From: Paracoccus sp. (in: a-proteobacteria)
GTDB lineage: Bacteria > Pseudomonadota > Alphaproteobacteria > Rhodobacterales > Rhodobacteraceae
Assembly: GCF_030538695.1 (NCBI RefSeq)
Contig: NZ_JAUNTN010000007.1
Location: forward strand, 59,562-123,561
Length of the DNA stretch: 64,000 bases
Reading direction: 5' to 3'
Shown here in pieces: positions 7,771-16,111 of this stretch. The notes beneath the pieces were generated by a model. It was not told the DNA's origin and made no database searches. It was given only the letters and a program-made list of their open reading frames with translations. The first letter of the stretch is position 1. Each line of letters starts with the position of its first letter. The position numbers were made by a program, and so were the translations under genes.

Positions 7771-8885
7771 ACCCGCATCGGCATCACGACATAGACGGCC
7801 GAAGTGTCGCTGCCCTCACGGATCAGCGCCGCATCGCCCGAGCCGTTGAACAGGAACACCGCGTTTTCACGGTCCACCTGCGCGGCGATTTCCTGCAAAT
7901 ATTTGGCGTTAAAGCCAATTTCCAGCGGCTCGTCGCCATAGGCCACGGCCAGTTCCTCCTCAGCCGCACCGGCGTCGGGGGCGTTCACCGACAGGATCAG
8001 CCGATCCATGTCCAAGGCCAGCTTGACGGCGCGGGAACGCTCGCTGCTGACGGTGGCCACGCGATCCACGGCGCGGGCGAAATCCGAGGCATCAACCTGA
8101 AGCTGGCGGGTGTTCCCGGTCGGGATCACGCGCGTATAATCAGGGAATGTGCCATCAATCACCTTGCTGGTCAGGGTGATGGTCGGGGTGGCAAAGCGCA
8201 CCTTGGTTTCGCTGACCGAAACAGCAATCAGCGCATCGTCGTCATCCAGCAGCTTGCGCAGCTCGGCCACGGTTTTCTTGGGCACGATCACGCCGGGCAT
8301 ATCGCTGGCCCCTTCGGGCAGCGGGGCATCAATCCGGGCCAGACGGTGGCCGTCGGTCGCCACGCAGCGCAGCGCCGGGCCATTTTCCGACTGCGCAACG
8401 TGCATATAGACACCGTTCAGGTAATAGCGGGTTTCTTCGGTCGAGATGGCGAACTTGGACTTGTCGAACAGCCGCCGCAGGTCCGGCGCCTTGGCGCTGA
8501 AATTGGCGGTATATTCACTGTTGGCCATGACCGGAAAATCTTCACGCGGCAGCGTCGCCAGGCTGAAATTGACCCGCCCGGCCTGCACCGTCAGCCGCCC
8601 CGAGGCGTCATCGCTGGCAATGGAAACCAATGCGCCATCGGGTAGTTTACGGGCAATTTCGTTCAGCAGCGCCGCCGAAACCGTGGTCGCGCCGGGGCGT
8701 TCGACCTGCGCCGGGGCGCGGTCCACAACCTCGGTGTCCAGATCGGTGGCGCGGAAACTGACGCCCTCGGGCGTGGCCTCGATCAGCACATTGGCCAGAA
8801 TCGGAATGGTGTTGCGACGCTCAACCACCGATTGGGCCTGATTGACAGCTTTGACCAGAACGGCCCGTTCGATTGCGAATTTCAT
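7767..8885 (-). CDS. dnaN: DNA polymerase III beta subunit (sliding clamp)
   Basis: A 372-residue protein of normal family length with three repeated clamp domains. It starts MKFAIERAVLVKAVNQAQSV and ends in the conserved VYVVMPMRV, which forms part of the hydrophobic pocket for polymerase and partner peptides. The homodimer encircles DNA and tethers polymerase III. It lies 51 bases downstream of dnaA, with only a weak hairpin (GCCCT-CGC-AGGGC on the minus strand) between them, and overlaps recF by four bases. Confidence 0.97.
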   Translation of the reverse strand: MKFAIERAVLVKAVNQAQSVVERRNTIPILANVLIEATPEGVSFRATDLDTEVVDRAPAQVERPGATTVSAALLNEIARKLPDGALVSIASDDASGRLTVQAGRVNFSLATLPREDFPVMANSEYTANFSAKAPDLRRLFDKSKFAISTEETRYYLNGVYMHVAQSENGPALRCVATDGHRLARIDAPLPEGASDMPGVIVPKKTVAELRKLLDDDDALIAVSVSETKVRFATPTITLTSKVIDGTFPDYTRVIPTGNTRQLQVDASDFARAVDRVATVSSERSRAVKLALDMDRLILSVNAPDAGAAEEELAVAYGDEPLEIGFNAKYLQEIAAQVDRENAVFLFNGSGDAALIREGSDTSAVYVVMPMRV

Positions 8886-8936
8886 GCCGCGCCCCCGTGT
8901 TATGGAACTACCTTTTAACGCCCTGCGAGGGCTTAC

Positions 8937-10286
8937 TCAAGTTTCCAGAAGCCGGCGCAGAAGATCAACGTCTTCGGCAAGCTGCTGATCCTGCGGGGTC
9001 AGCTCCTCGATCTTGCGGATGCCGTGCATAATCGTGGTGTGATCGCGCCCGCCAAAGCGGCGGCCAATATCGGGCAAGGACCGGCTGGTCATCTGCTTGC
9101 ACAGATACATTGCAATCTGGCGCGGACGGGCAATGGCGCGGGCGCGTTTCGGCCCGATCATATCGGCCAGACGGATGTTGTAATGTTCGGCAACCTTGCG
9201 CTGGATTTCCTCGATCGTCAGCTTGCGGTCGCTGGCGCGCAGAATATCGGCAAGGCAATCCTGCGTCATTTCCAGCGTAATTTCACGGCCCATCAGGCTG
9301 GCAAAGGCGAACAGCCGCTGCAAAGCGCCCTCAAGGACGCGCACGTTCGAGGTGATCTTGCGGGCCAGAAACTCCAGCACACCAGAGGCGATTTGCAGGC
9401 CCGGATATTGCGCCCGGAAGGTCTCGGCCTTGGTTTGCAGGATGCCAAGGCGCAATTCGTAATCGGTCGGGTGCAGGTCCACGATCAGCCCGCAGGACAG
9501 GCGCGACTTGATCCGATCCTCAAGATCCTTGATCTCGCCCGGTGCGCGGTCGGCAGAAATAACGATCTGTTTGCCCTGATCGACCAGCGCGTTGAAAGTG
9601 TGAAAGAACTCCTCCTGCGTGGAATCCTTGCCGGCGATGAACTGCACATCATCGACCATCAGCACGTTCACGGTGCGGAACATTTCCTTGAAATCCATGA
9701 CGGTGCGTTCGCGCAACGCCTGAACAAAGCGATACATGAACTGTTCCGCCGACAGATACAGCACCCGCGAATCAGGCTGGCGGGTCTGAATCTCGCGTGC
9801 GATGGCGTGCATCAGGTGGGTTTTGCCAAGCCCGACACCACCATACAAAAACAGCGGGTTGAAGGTGACGGGGCCGCCTTCGGCCACACGGCGGGCAGCG
9901 GAATAGGCCAGCTCATTCGGCTTGCCCACGACGAAATTGTCAAAGGTGAAACGCGTATCCAGCGGGGCGCTGATGTCATCACGCACCGGCGCAGGGCGGG
10001 CCGGGCCGGCAGCCACGGCACCCGCACCCAAAGATGCGGCAGGACGGCTGGCTGCGATTTCAAAAACAATACGATCAACCGGATGGCCTGCATCGTTCAA
10101 CGCCCGCAGAATCGGGTCCGAGAAATTGCGCGACACCCAATCGGACATGAAGCGGGTCGGGCTGGTCAGCTCGGCCACACCATCGTTCAGCCCGGTCAGG
10201 CGCAGTTTCTCGATCCAGGCTGCAAAATTATCCGCACCAACGGTTTTCCGCAGCGTCGAGCAGGCCTGACCCCAAATATCGTCCAT
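8937..10286 (-). CDS. dnaA: Chromosomal replication initiator DnaA
   Basis: A 449-residue AAA+ initiator. An N-terminal domain (MDDIWGQACSTLRK) is followed by a short linker (about 90-115), the ATPase domain with Walker A GGVGLGKTH and Walker B VDDVQFI, and a C-terminal DNA-binding domain with GGRDHTTIMHGIRKIEEL, which reads DnaA boxes. I chose ATG 10286 because AAGGA lies about ten bases upstream on the coding strand and the protein then begins with the conserved domain. A start 22 codons further upstream only adds Arg/Gly-rich, non-conserved sequence. Confidence 0.97.
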   Translation of the reverse strand: MDDIWGQACSTLRKTVGADNFAAWIEKLRLTGLNDGVAELTSPTRFMSDWVSRNFSDPILRALNDAGHPVDRIVFEIAASRPAASLGAGAVAAGPARPAPVRDDISAPLDTRFTFDNFVVGKPNELAYSAARRVAEGGPVTFNPLFLYGGVGLGKTHLMHAIAREIQTRQPDSRVLYLSAEQFMYRFVQALRERTVMDFKEMFRTVNVLMVDDVQFIAGKDSTQEEFFHTFNALVDQGKQIVISADRAPGEIKDLEDRIKSRLSCGLIVDLHPTDYELRLGILQTKAETFRAQYPGLQIASGVLEFLARKITSNVRVLEGALQRLFAFASLMGREITLEMTQDCLADILRASDRKLTIEEIQRKVAEHYNIRLADMIGPKRARAIARPRQIAMYLCKQMTSRSLPDIGRRFGGRDHTTIMHGIRKIEELTPQDQQLAEDVDLLRRLLET

Positions 10287-10770
10287 TTTCGTTTCGTCCT
10301 TCCATGTCCCCAACCCCCGCCCGGAACGACCGGCAGGACGACGATTCAGCACACGGGAGACACAGCACCACCCACCCGGCCAATGACCGGACAGCGCGGC
10401 AAATCTGTTCCGTCAGACACGAAGCCGGGCCCGTGGCAGCGGGCCGCGAGGCTTCCGGGCTGGATCGCGTGGCAGCGCAATCTGGCCTGCCGCCGAATCG
10501 CCCGCATCCGTTTGGGATGCGAAATGCCTGTTCTGGCAAGGATTCGACGGGGTGTCCCCCAATGCGACGTGAATCGCTGCAAGGAAGCTAACAATCCACA
10601 GCCCCCCCCTGCAACCGATCTTCGCGCTTGACATAAAAATCGGCGGGCCGAATCTGGAACATGCGTAAAATTACGCAACACATTCCAAAAAATCTATTAA
10701 ACACATACCCTTAGCGCAAACATGCAAAAGGGCGCATCCCTAGTGGAATACGCCCAAAAACTGTGTTTTC
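10287..10770. other. Intergenic region upstream of dnaA
   Basis: About 480 bases without a convincing gene. The dnaA-proximal 300 bases are GC-rich and hold overlapping open frames of low-complexity type. The part near 10620-10770 is AT-rich and contains a 7-bp-arm inverted repeat (10662-10677). It probably carries the dnaA promoter. I looked for an origin but found no cluster of DnaA boxes; the nearest match, CAATCCACA at about 10592, has two mismatches to TTATCCACA. Confidence 0.5.
10662..10677. promoter_or_regulatory. Inverted repeat upstream of dnaA, candidate operator
   Basis: TGCGTAA-AA-TTACGCA: two perfect 7-bp arms with a 2-bp centre, in the AT-rich part of the dnaA upstream region. 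On the dnaA strand TTGCGT could serve as a -35 element, placing the palindrome over the promoter. The binding protein is not known to me. Confidence 0.5.
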
Positions 10771-10799
10771 TGCATTAAAACGGGGGCTGCACGCCCCCG
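10771..10799 (-). terminator. Rho-independent terminator of rpsT
   Basis: Just downstream of rpsT: 7-bp stem CGGGGGC/GCCCCCG with a 5-base loop (10781-10799), followed on the minus strand by TTTTAATG. It would end rpsT transcription before dnaA. Confidence 0.8.
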
Positions 10800-10806
10800 A
10801 AATGGC

Positions 10807-11073
10807 TTATGCCGACAGCGCCTTCACACGTGCCGCCAAGCGCGAGATTTTACGCGACGCGGTATTCTTGTGGATAACACCTTTGGTCACGCCGCGCATC
10901 AGTTCCGGCTGCGCGGTTTTCAGCGCCTCAGCGGCAACAGCAGCGTCCCCACCGGCAATGGCTTCCTCGACCTTGCGGATGAAGGTGCGGATACGCGAAC
11001 GACGGGCTTTGTTCACTTCGGTGCGGCGCTCGATCTGGCGGGCGCGTTTCTTCGACTGGGGCGTATTGGCCAT
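10807..11073 (-). CDS. rpsT: 30S ribosomal protein S20
   Basis: An 88-residue basic protein starting [17 protein letters not shown] and containing [15 protein letters not shown] and [19 protein letters not shown], all typical of S20, which binds 16S rRNA in the small subunit. I chose ATG 11073 (AGGAC about ten bases upstream); the longer open frame adds 34 non-conserved residues. rpsT upstream of dnaA is a conserved alphaproteobacterial arrangement. The conserved IHK codons happen to create a perfect DnaA-box match on the minus strand. Confidence 0.97.
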   Translation of the reverse strand: MANTPQSKKRARQIERRTEVNKARRSRIRTFIRKVEEAIAGGDAAVAAEALKTAQPELMRGVTKGVIHKNTASRKISRLAARVKALSA

Positions 11074-11222
11074 GGGTGTGGTCCTGTTCTTGCAATATAT
11101 CGGTTGCACGAAAAGACCCAAGACACCGTTCCAAAGAACGGCACTGATTCTTGCCTTAAGCGGGCCCACGCGCATGTAAGCCCCGGCCTATAAGGCAGCC
11201 GGGGCGAAAAGAAAAGCGAAAA

Positions 11223-11999
11223 TCAGCGGTCGCGGAACTGCGGCTGACGTTTTTCAAGGAAAGCCGCCATGCCTTCTTTCTGATCCTCGGTCGCAAACAG
11301 CGAATGGAACAGGCGGCGCTCGAACAGCAGCCCTTCGCGCAGCGTGGTTTCATAGCTGCGGTTGACGGCCTCTTTGACAGCCAGAGTGCTGATTGCGGAT
11401 TTCTCGGCAATTTTGCGGGCGGTCGCCATCGCCTCGGGCAACAGCTTGGCCGCCGGAATCACCCGGCTGACAAGGCCGGAACGCTCGGCCTCCTCGGCAT
11501 CCATGAAGCGGCCGGTCAGGTTCATTTCCATCGCCTTGGATTTGCCGACGAATCGGGTCAGCCGCTGGGTGCCGCCGATACCCGCGATCACGCCCAGGTT
11601 GATTTCCGGCTGACCGAACTTGGCCGTATCCGCCGCAAGAATGAAATCACAGGCCATCGCCAATTCGCAACCACCGCCCAGCGCATAACCCGCAACCGCC
11701 GCGATGATTGGTTTGCGCACCCGCAGGATACGGTCGATTTCCGCGCCGAACAGGTCTTGGGAAAACACCTCGGTATAGGTTTTTTCCGACATTTCCTTGA
11801 TGTCCGCGCCCGCCGCGAAGGCCTTGTCGCTGCCGGTCAGCACGATGCAGCGCACCTTGTCGTTGCTGTCGGCATCGGCCAGCGCCTCTCCCAGCTCCGT
11901 CAGCAAGGCCGAATTCAGCGCGTTCAGCGCCTCGGACCGGTTCAGGCGAATCAGCGCCACATGGTCTTCGATTTCAACGATCAGGTTCTGGTAAGCCAT
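11223..11999 (-). CDS. Enoyl-CoA hydratase (crotonase family)
   Basis: A 258-residue crotonase of classic length. The CoA-binding AAGADIKEM loop, oxyanion-hole [15 protein letters not shown] with the first catalytic Glu, and [13 protein letters not shown] with the second catalytic Glu are all present, so it should hydrate trans-2-enoyl-CoA in beta-oxidation. The C-terminus with FLEKRQPQF is also typical. It is transcribed with rpsT-dnaA-dnaN on the minus strand, about 150 bases upstream of rpsT; a gene of this type beside rpsT is common in the family as I recall. Substrate chain length cannot be told. Confidence 0.92.
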   Translation of the reverse strand: MAYQNLIVEIEDHVALIRLNRSEALNALNSALLTELGEALADADSNDKVRCIVLTGSDKAFAAGADIKEMSEKTYTEVFSQDLFGAEIDRILRVRKPIIAAVAGYALGGGCELAMACDFILAADTAKFGQPEINLGVIAGIGGTQRLTRFVGKSKAMEMNLTGRFMDAEEAERSGLVSRVIPAAKLLPEAMATARKIAEKSAISTLAVKEAVNRSYETTLREGLLFERRLFHSLFATEDQKEGMAAFLEKRQPQFRDR

Positions 12000-12162
12000 C
12001 AGTCTGCCTTTGCGAGATCAGTTGCCCATCACTAACAGGTGAACATCCACCGTGCCAGCATCTTATCGCCCGGACCCCAGCCGTTGCCCGATACGACGCG
12101 ATCCGTTATGCTGTTTGTTGCTTGCGTCGTTCCGGTGATTGGACCCCACAGGCGCAGGCGCG

Positions 12163-12190
12163 GACGGTCGGATCACCCCGACCGTCTTTT
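12163..12190 (+). terminator. Rho-independent terminator with no plus-strand gene before it
   Basis: 9-bp perfect stem GACGGTCGG/CCGACCGTC, 6-base loop, then TTTT on the plus strand. The neighbouring genes are both on the minus strand. A promoter-like pair, TTGCCC (12084-12089) and TATGCT (12107-12112), 17 bases apart, lies upstream, so the unit could express a small RNA of about 70 nucleotides (about 12119-12190). Confidence 0.6.
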
Positions 12191-12205
12191 AGCGCGATCC
12201 GTCTT

Positions 12206-13051
12206 TTACCGCTGACAGGCCGGGCAAAAATAGCTGCTGCGCCCGGATTGCACGATCCGCTGGATCACGCCTCCGCAGCCCGGCGTTGGACAAGCTGCGC
12301 CTTCGCGGTCGTAAACCCGGAAACTGTGCTGGAAATAGCCCAGCTCGCCCGTCGCCTGCCGGTGGTCGCGCAGCGAAGACCCGCCCGCCGCAATCGCCTC
12401 GGTCAGCACGTCGCGGACATAACCGACCAGCGCCGCAAGCCGCGCAGCCCCGATCCGCCCCGCCGCCCGACGCGGGTCGATCCCTGCACGGTGCAACGCC
12501 TCGGACACATAGATATTGCCCAACCCCGCCACGATCCGCTGATCCAGCAGCGCCGCCTTGACCGGCGCACGGCGGTTCGCAAAAACTGCCCGCAGGTAAC
12601 CGGGACTGAAATCCGGCGACAATGGTTCCGGCCCCAAATGCGCCAGCAAGGGATGTTCCTGCCCCTCGCGCACCAGATCGACCATGCCAAAGCGGCGGGC
12701 GTCGTTGAACACCACCACACCCCCGGCACCAGTATGAAACACCACATGATCGTGACGTGGCAGAACGGCCGGGTCGCGGTGGAACTGCGCCATCGCATCG
12801 CCCTGCACCAGCAAACGCCCCGACATGCCCAGATGCAGCAAAATCGACCCGCCCCGATCCAGATCCATCAGGATATATTTCGACCGCCGTCGCAGCGCAT
12901 CGACCCGCGCGCCCGTCGCCATCTGCACCAGATCCGGCGGCATCGGCCAGCGCAGATCGGGGCGACGCAGCTCTAACCGGGTGATCTGCTGCCCTTCCAG
13001 CACGGGAATCAGACCCTGACGGACGGTCTCGACCTCTGGCAGTTCTGGCAT
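12206..13051 (-). CDS. mutM: Formamidopyrimidine-DNA glycosylase
   Basis: A 281-residue DNA glycosylase/AP lyase of normal length. The N-terminal PELPEVET supplies the catalytic Pro and Glu after Met removal; a central helix-two-turn-helix region and a C-terminal zinc finger with four cysteines (CPTPGCGG and CPACQR) follow. It removes 8-oxoguanine and ring-opened purines. I chose the ATG at 13051 because Pro must be residue 2; the longer frame adds 18 residues before it. It diverges from ubiE, 76 bases away. Confidence 0.97.
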   Translation of the reverse strand: MPELPEVETVRQGLIPVLEGQQITRLELRRPDLRWPMPPDLVQMATGARVDALRRRSKYILMDLDRGGSILLHLGMSGRLLVQGDAMAQFHRDPAVLPRHDHVVFHTGAGGVVVFNDARRFGMVDLVREGQEHPLLAHLGPEPLSPDFSPGYLRAVFANRRAPVKAALLDQRIVAGLGNIYVSEALHRAGIDPRRAAGRIGAARLAALVGYVRDVLTEAIAAGGSSLRDHRQATGELGYFQHSFRVYDREGAACPTPGCGGVIQRIVQSGRSSYFCPACQR

Positions 13052-13127
13052 TCCGTCCCCTTTCGTCGCATTGTGCAGCCGGGCTTGCCGCATTAGGTGG
13101 GGCAAACCGCGCCATAGGACAAGAGCG

Positions 13128-13874
13128 ATGACCGATCACAAAACCACCCATTTCGGCTTTCAGACCGTGGATGAGGACGCCAAGGCCGGAATGGTTCATG
13201 GCGTGTTTTCGCGCGTCGCCTCGCGCTATGATGTGATGAACGACCTGATGAGCGTGGGCATTCACCGGATCTGGAAAAACGCCATGATGGACTGGCTGGC
13301 ACCGCGCAACGGGCAGCATTTGCTGGATGTGGCAGGCGGCACAGGCGACATCGCCTTTCGTTTCCTGAACCGCGCACCCAGCGCCCGTGTCACCGTCTGC
13401 GACATGACCGAATCCATGCTGATTGAGGGCCGCAAACGGGCCGAAGCCGACCGCCTGGCCGACCGTCTGGCATGGGTCACGGGCGACGCCATGGCCCTGC
13501 CCTTTGCCGATAACAGCTTTGACCGCTATACGATCAGCTTCGGCATCCGCAACGTCACCCGCATCCCCGATGCCCTGGCCGAGGCATATCGCGTGCTGAA
13601 ACCCGGCGGCCGCCTGATGGTGCTGGAGTTCAGCCAGATCCCGGTGCCGATGCTGCAATGGGCCTATGACCGCTATTCCTTCAACGTGATCCCGGTCATG
13701 GGGCAAGTGGTGGCGAATGACCGGGACAGCTATCAATATCTGGTCGAATCGATCCGCAAGTTCCCCGATCAGGAGACCTTCGCCGCCATGATCCGCGAGG
13801 CAGGTTTTGGCCGCGTGACCTATCGCAACCTGTCGATGGGCATTGCCGCCCTGCATTCCGGCTGGAAGCTGTAA
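13128..13874 (+). CDS. ubiE: Demethylmenaquinone/2-polyprenyl-benzoquinol methyltransferase
   Basis: A 248-residue class I SAM methyltransferase. [16 protein letters not shown] and HRIWKN are UbiE signatures, [14 protein letters not shown] is the SAM-binding glycine loop, and [15 protein letters not shown] is the family motif near residue 140. It adds the C-methyl group in ubiquinone synthesis at the membrane face. ATG 13128 is chosen because the conserved N-terminus begins there; the 19 residues upstream are not family-like. The ubiB start codon follows the TAA with no spacing. Confidence 0.96.
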   Translation: MTDHKTTHFGFQTVDEDAKAGMVHGVFSRVASRYDVMNDLMSVGIHRIWKNAMMDWLAPRNGQHLLDVAGGTGDIAFRFLNRAPSARVTVCDMTESMLIEGRKRAEADRLADRLAWVTGDAMALPFADNSFDRYTISFGIRNVTRIPDALAEAYRVLKPGGRLMVLEFSQIPVPMLQWAYDRYSFNVIPVMGQVVANDRDSYQYLVESIRKFPDQETFAAMIREAGFGRVTYRNLSMGIAALHSGWKL

Positions 13875-15401
13875 ATGCGCGGTCCGCATAATATCTGGCG
13901 GCTGATCCGCACCGGGGCCACCTTTGAACGCACCGGCGCCATGGGCGAGGCCCTGACCGCCTTTAACGCGCCCCCGCGTCTGCGTCTGGCGGCGCGGATC
14001 ATGGGCTGGCCGTTCCGCTGGCTGGGCTACCGCGGCGACCCGGACCTGCCGCCGATCACCCGCGCCATCACCGCGCTTGGCCCGGCCTATATCAAGTTTG
14101 GCCAGATCCTTTCGACCCGCCCCGATGTGGTCGGCCCGCAGATGGCCGAACAGCTTTCGATGCTGCAAGACCGCCTGCCCCCCTTTGAGCAGACCGAGGC
14201 CCTGCGCATCGTCGAAACTGAACTGCGCCGCCCGGTCGATGACCTGTATTCGCAGTTTTCCGAACCTGTTGCCGCCGCCTCGATCGCGCAGGTTCACCAT
14301 GCCCGCCGTGCCGATAACGGACGCGAAGTTGCGGTGAAAATCGTCCGCCCCGGCATCGAAGCAGCCTTTCGCCGCGACATCGACGCCTTTCATTTTGCCG
14401 CCGGGATGATCGAGTTCCTGTCCCCCGCCAGCCGCCGTCTGCGGCCGCGCGATGTGATTCACCATTTTGAATCGGTCGTCGCCGGAGAGCTGGACCTGCG
14501 GTTGGAGGCTGCCTCGGCCTCGGAATTTGCCGAAAACACCAAAAACGACACCGGTTTCGACGTGCCGGACCCGCATTGGCCGCTGACCACGCGACAGGTG
14601 CTGACCAGCGATTGGGTCGATGGCATCCCCTTGGGCGATGTGGCCGCAATCCGCGCCGCCGGGCATGATACCAACGCCCTTGGTGAACGCATCCTTCAGC
14701 TTTTCCTGCAACATGCGCTGCGCGACGGGTTTTTTCACGGCGATATGCATCAAGGGAACCTGAAAGTCGCGCCGAACGGCGATCTGGTCGCCTATGATTT
14801 CGGCATCATGGGCGAGATCGACGAATACACCCGCCGGGTTTACGCCGAAATCCTGATGGGCTTTATCCAGCGTGATTACGCCCGCGTTGCCCGCGTGCAT
14901 TTCGAGGCCGGATATGTCCCCGCCGATCAGGACGAGGCCGGTTTTGCCCGCGCCCTGCGTGCCGTAGGCGAACCGATTTTCGGGGCCGACGCCAGCCAGA
15001 TTTCCATGGCCAACCTGCTGTCCTATCTGTTCGAAGTCACCGAACGCTTCGGCATGGCCACCCGAACCGAGCTGATCCTGCTGCAACGCACCATGGTCGT
15101 GGTCGAAGGCGTCGCCCGGTCGCTGAACCCACAGATCAACATGTGGCAGGTCGCCCGCCCGGTGGTCGAGGATTACATCCGCAGCACCCTTGGCCCCCGC
15201 GCGGTGGCAAAAGACGGCATCCGCATCCTGCAAAGCCTGTCGCGTTATGCACCAATGCTGCCGAAGATAATTGATGACAGCATTGCACAGCGCCAGCACA
15301 ACACCGCCCCCCCCAAGAGGCGCGGCCTCACCCCGGCAACCATGGCGCTTACGACGGCAATGCTGGGGCTTGGTCTGGTCATCGGACTGCTGGCGGGCTA
15401 A
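13875..15401 (+). CDS. ubiB: Ubiquinone biosynthesis protein UbiB (atypical kinase)
   Basis: A 508-residue ABC1/ADCK family protein. The KxGQ motif (KFGQ, residues 74-77) marks the family, an Ala-rich nucleotide loop (VAAASIAQVHHA) follows, then the catalytic-type segments HGDMHQGNLKV and YDFGIMGEID. The C-terminal ~25 residues are a hydrophobic helix ending in GLAG, so it is likely anchored in the inner membrane. UbiB is needed for ubiquinone synthesis, probably as an ATPase that handles lipid intermediates. It forms an operon with ubiE. Confidence 0.95.
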   Translation: MRGPHNIWRLIRTGATFERTGAMGEALTAFNAPPRLRLAARIMGWPFRWLGYRGDPDLPPITRAITALGPAYIKFGQILSTRPDVVGPQMAEQLSMLQDRLPPFEQTEALRIVETELRRPVDDLYSQFSEPVAAASIAQVHHARRADNGREVAVKIVRPGIEAAFRRDIDAFHFAAGMIEFLSPASRRLRPRDVIHHFESVVAGELDLRLEAASASEFAENTKNDTGFDVPDPHWPLTTRQVLTSDWVDGIPLGDVAAIRAAGHDTNALGERILQLFLQHALRDGFFHGDMHQGNLKVAPNGDLVAYDFGIMGEIDEYTRRVYAEILMGFIQRDYARVARVHFEAGYVPADQDEAGFARALRAVGEPIFGADASQISMANLLSYLFEVTERFGMATRTELILLQRTMVVVEGVARSLNPQINMWQVARPVVEDYIRSTLGPRAVAKDGIRILQSLSRYAPMLPKIIDDSIAQRQHNTAPPKRRGLTPATMALTTAMLGLGLVIGLLAG

Positions 15402-15437
15402 CCGCCAGCAACGCCAAAGCCTGCACAACCCCATCAT

Positions 15438-16100
15438 CTATGACTGCGGCGCACGAATCGCCGTCACCTCACTCAGCCTTGCGGTGACACCGCCTTCCAG
15501 CCCCAGAATGACGCCGTTGCTGCCAATTTCGGTTTCAACCACGCGGGCATAGGTCTCGACATCACCTTCTGAAATCACATCACCGCCACGCAAAGACTGA
15601 ATCCTGAAGGAATAGACGCCGTTCGGCAGGGTGCCATCCGCTCCATCCGGTCCCGTCCAGTCGATTTGCCCCTTGCCCGGCCCAATCGACTGCTGCGTCA
15701 ATTCCCGCCCATAGCGGTCCGAAACGATCAGCACCACATCATCGGCCAGCCCATGTGGTTCGATCTGCAATGTCAACGGCTTGCCCGAGAAATACGCCTG
15801 CCCGGCGACGCGAACCTCTTTGCCGATCCAGCCCGCAACCTGACCAAGATCAGATTGTCCCTGCCCCGCCAGCATCGACTGCAAAAGCTGGTTGGTTTTG
15901 GCCTGCTGTTCGACCCCGGAGAAAGTCGCCAACTGCACTGCAAAATCAGACCCTTCCATCGGGTTCAGCGGGTCTTGATTCGTGATCTGTGTGGTCAGCA
16001 TTTTCAGAAATGTCTGAAAATCCCCATTTGCCAACCCGCTGGCATTGGTCGAGCCTGTATCAACTACCGCTGTGGATATGCTGCCAATCGCTGAAATCAT
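15438..16100 (-). CDS. flgD: Flagellar hook capping protein FlgD
   Basis: A 220-residue protein. The N-terminal segment FQTFLKMLTTQITNQDPLNP, with the following EGSDFAVQLATFSGVEQQ, is the FlgD signature; the C-terminal half has the Ig/tudor-like fold region with GPDGADGTLPNGVYSF. FlgD caps the growing hook and is exported outside the cell. I chose ATG 16100 (AAAGGAAA six bases upstream) rather than a TTG five codons before. It follows fliK by 11 bases in the same direction, the usual hook-assembly pair. Confidence 0.93.
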   Translation of the reverse strand: MISAIGSISTAVVDTGSTNASGLANGDFQTFLKMLTTQITNQDPLNPMEGSDFAVQLATFSGVEQQAKTNQLLQSMLAGQGQSDLGQVAGWIGKEVRVAGQAYFSGKPLTLQIEPHGLADDVVLIVSDRYGRELTQQSIGPGKGQIDWTGPDGADGTLPNGVYSFRIQSLRGGDVISEGDVETYARVVETEIGSNGVILGLEGGVTARLSEVTAIRAPQS

Positions 16101-16111
16101 ACCGTTTCCTT

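Noticed and set aside
8910-8936. Terminator between dnaA and dnaN
   Set aside because: The stem is only 5 bp with no U-run, and dnaA-dnaN are normally co-transcribed.
10287-10806. Chromosomal origin oriC next to dnaA
   Set aside because: No group of DnaA boxes and no clear unwinding element was found; only one two-mismatch box near 10592. The origin may lie elsewhere.
10869-10877. Perfect DnaA-box match TGTGGATAA
   Set aside because: It lies inside rpsT and is produced by the conserved codons for V-I-H-K; there is no cluster of boxes around it, so it is likely chance.
12189-15437. 1082-codon open frame on the minus strand
   Set aside because: It runs antisense to mutM, ubiE and ubiB, with a Gln/His/Gly-rich translation typical of a high-GC shadow frame.
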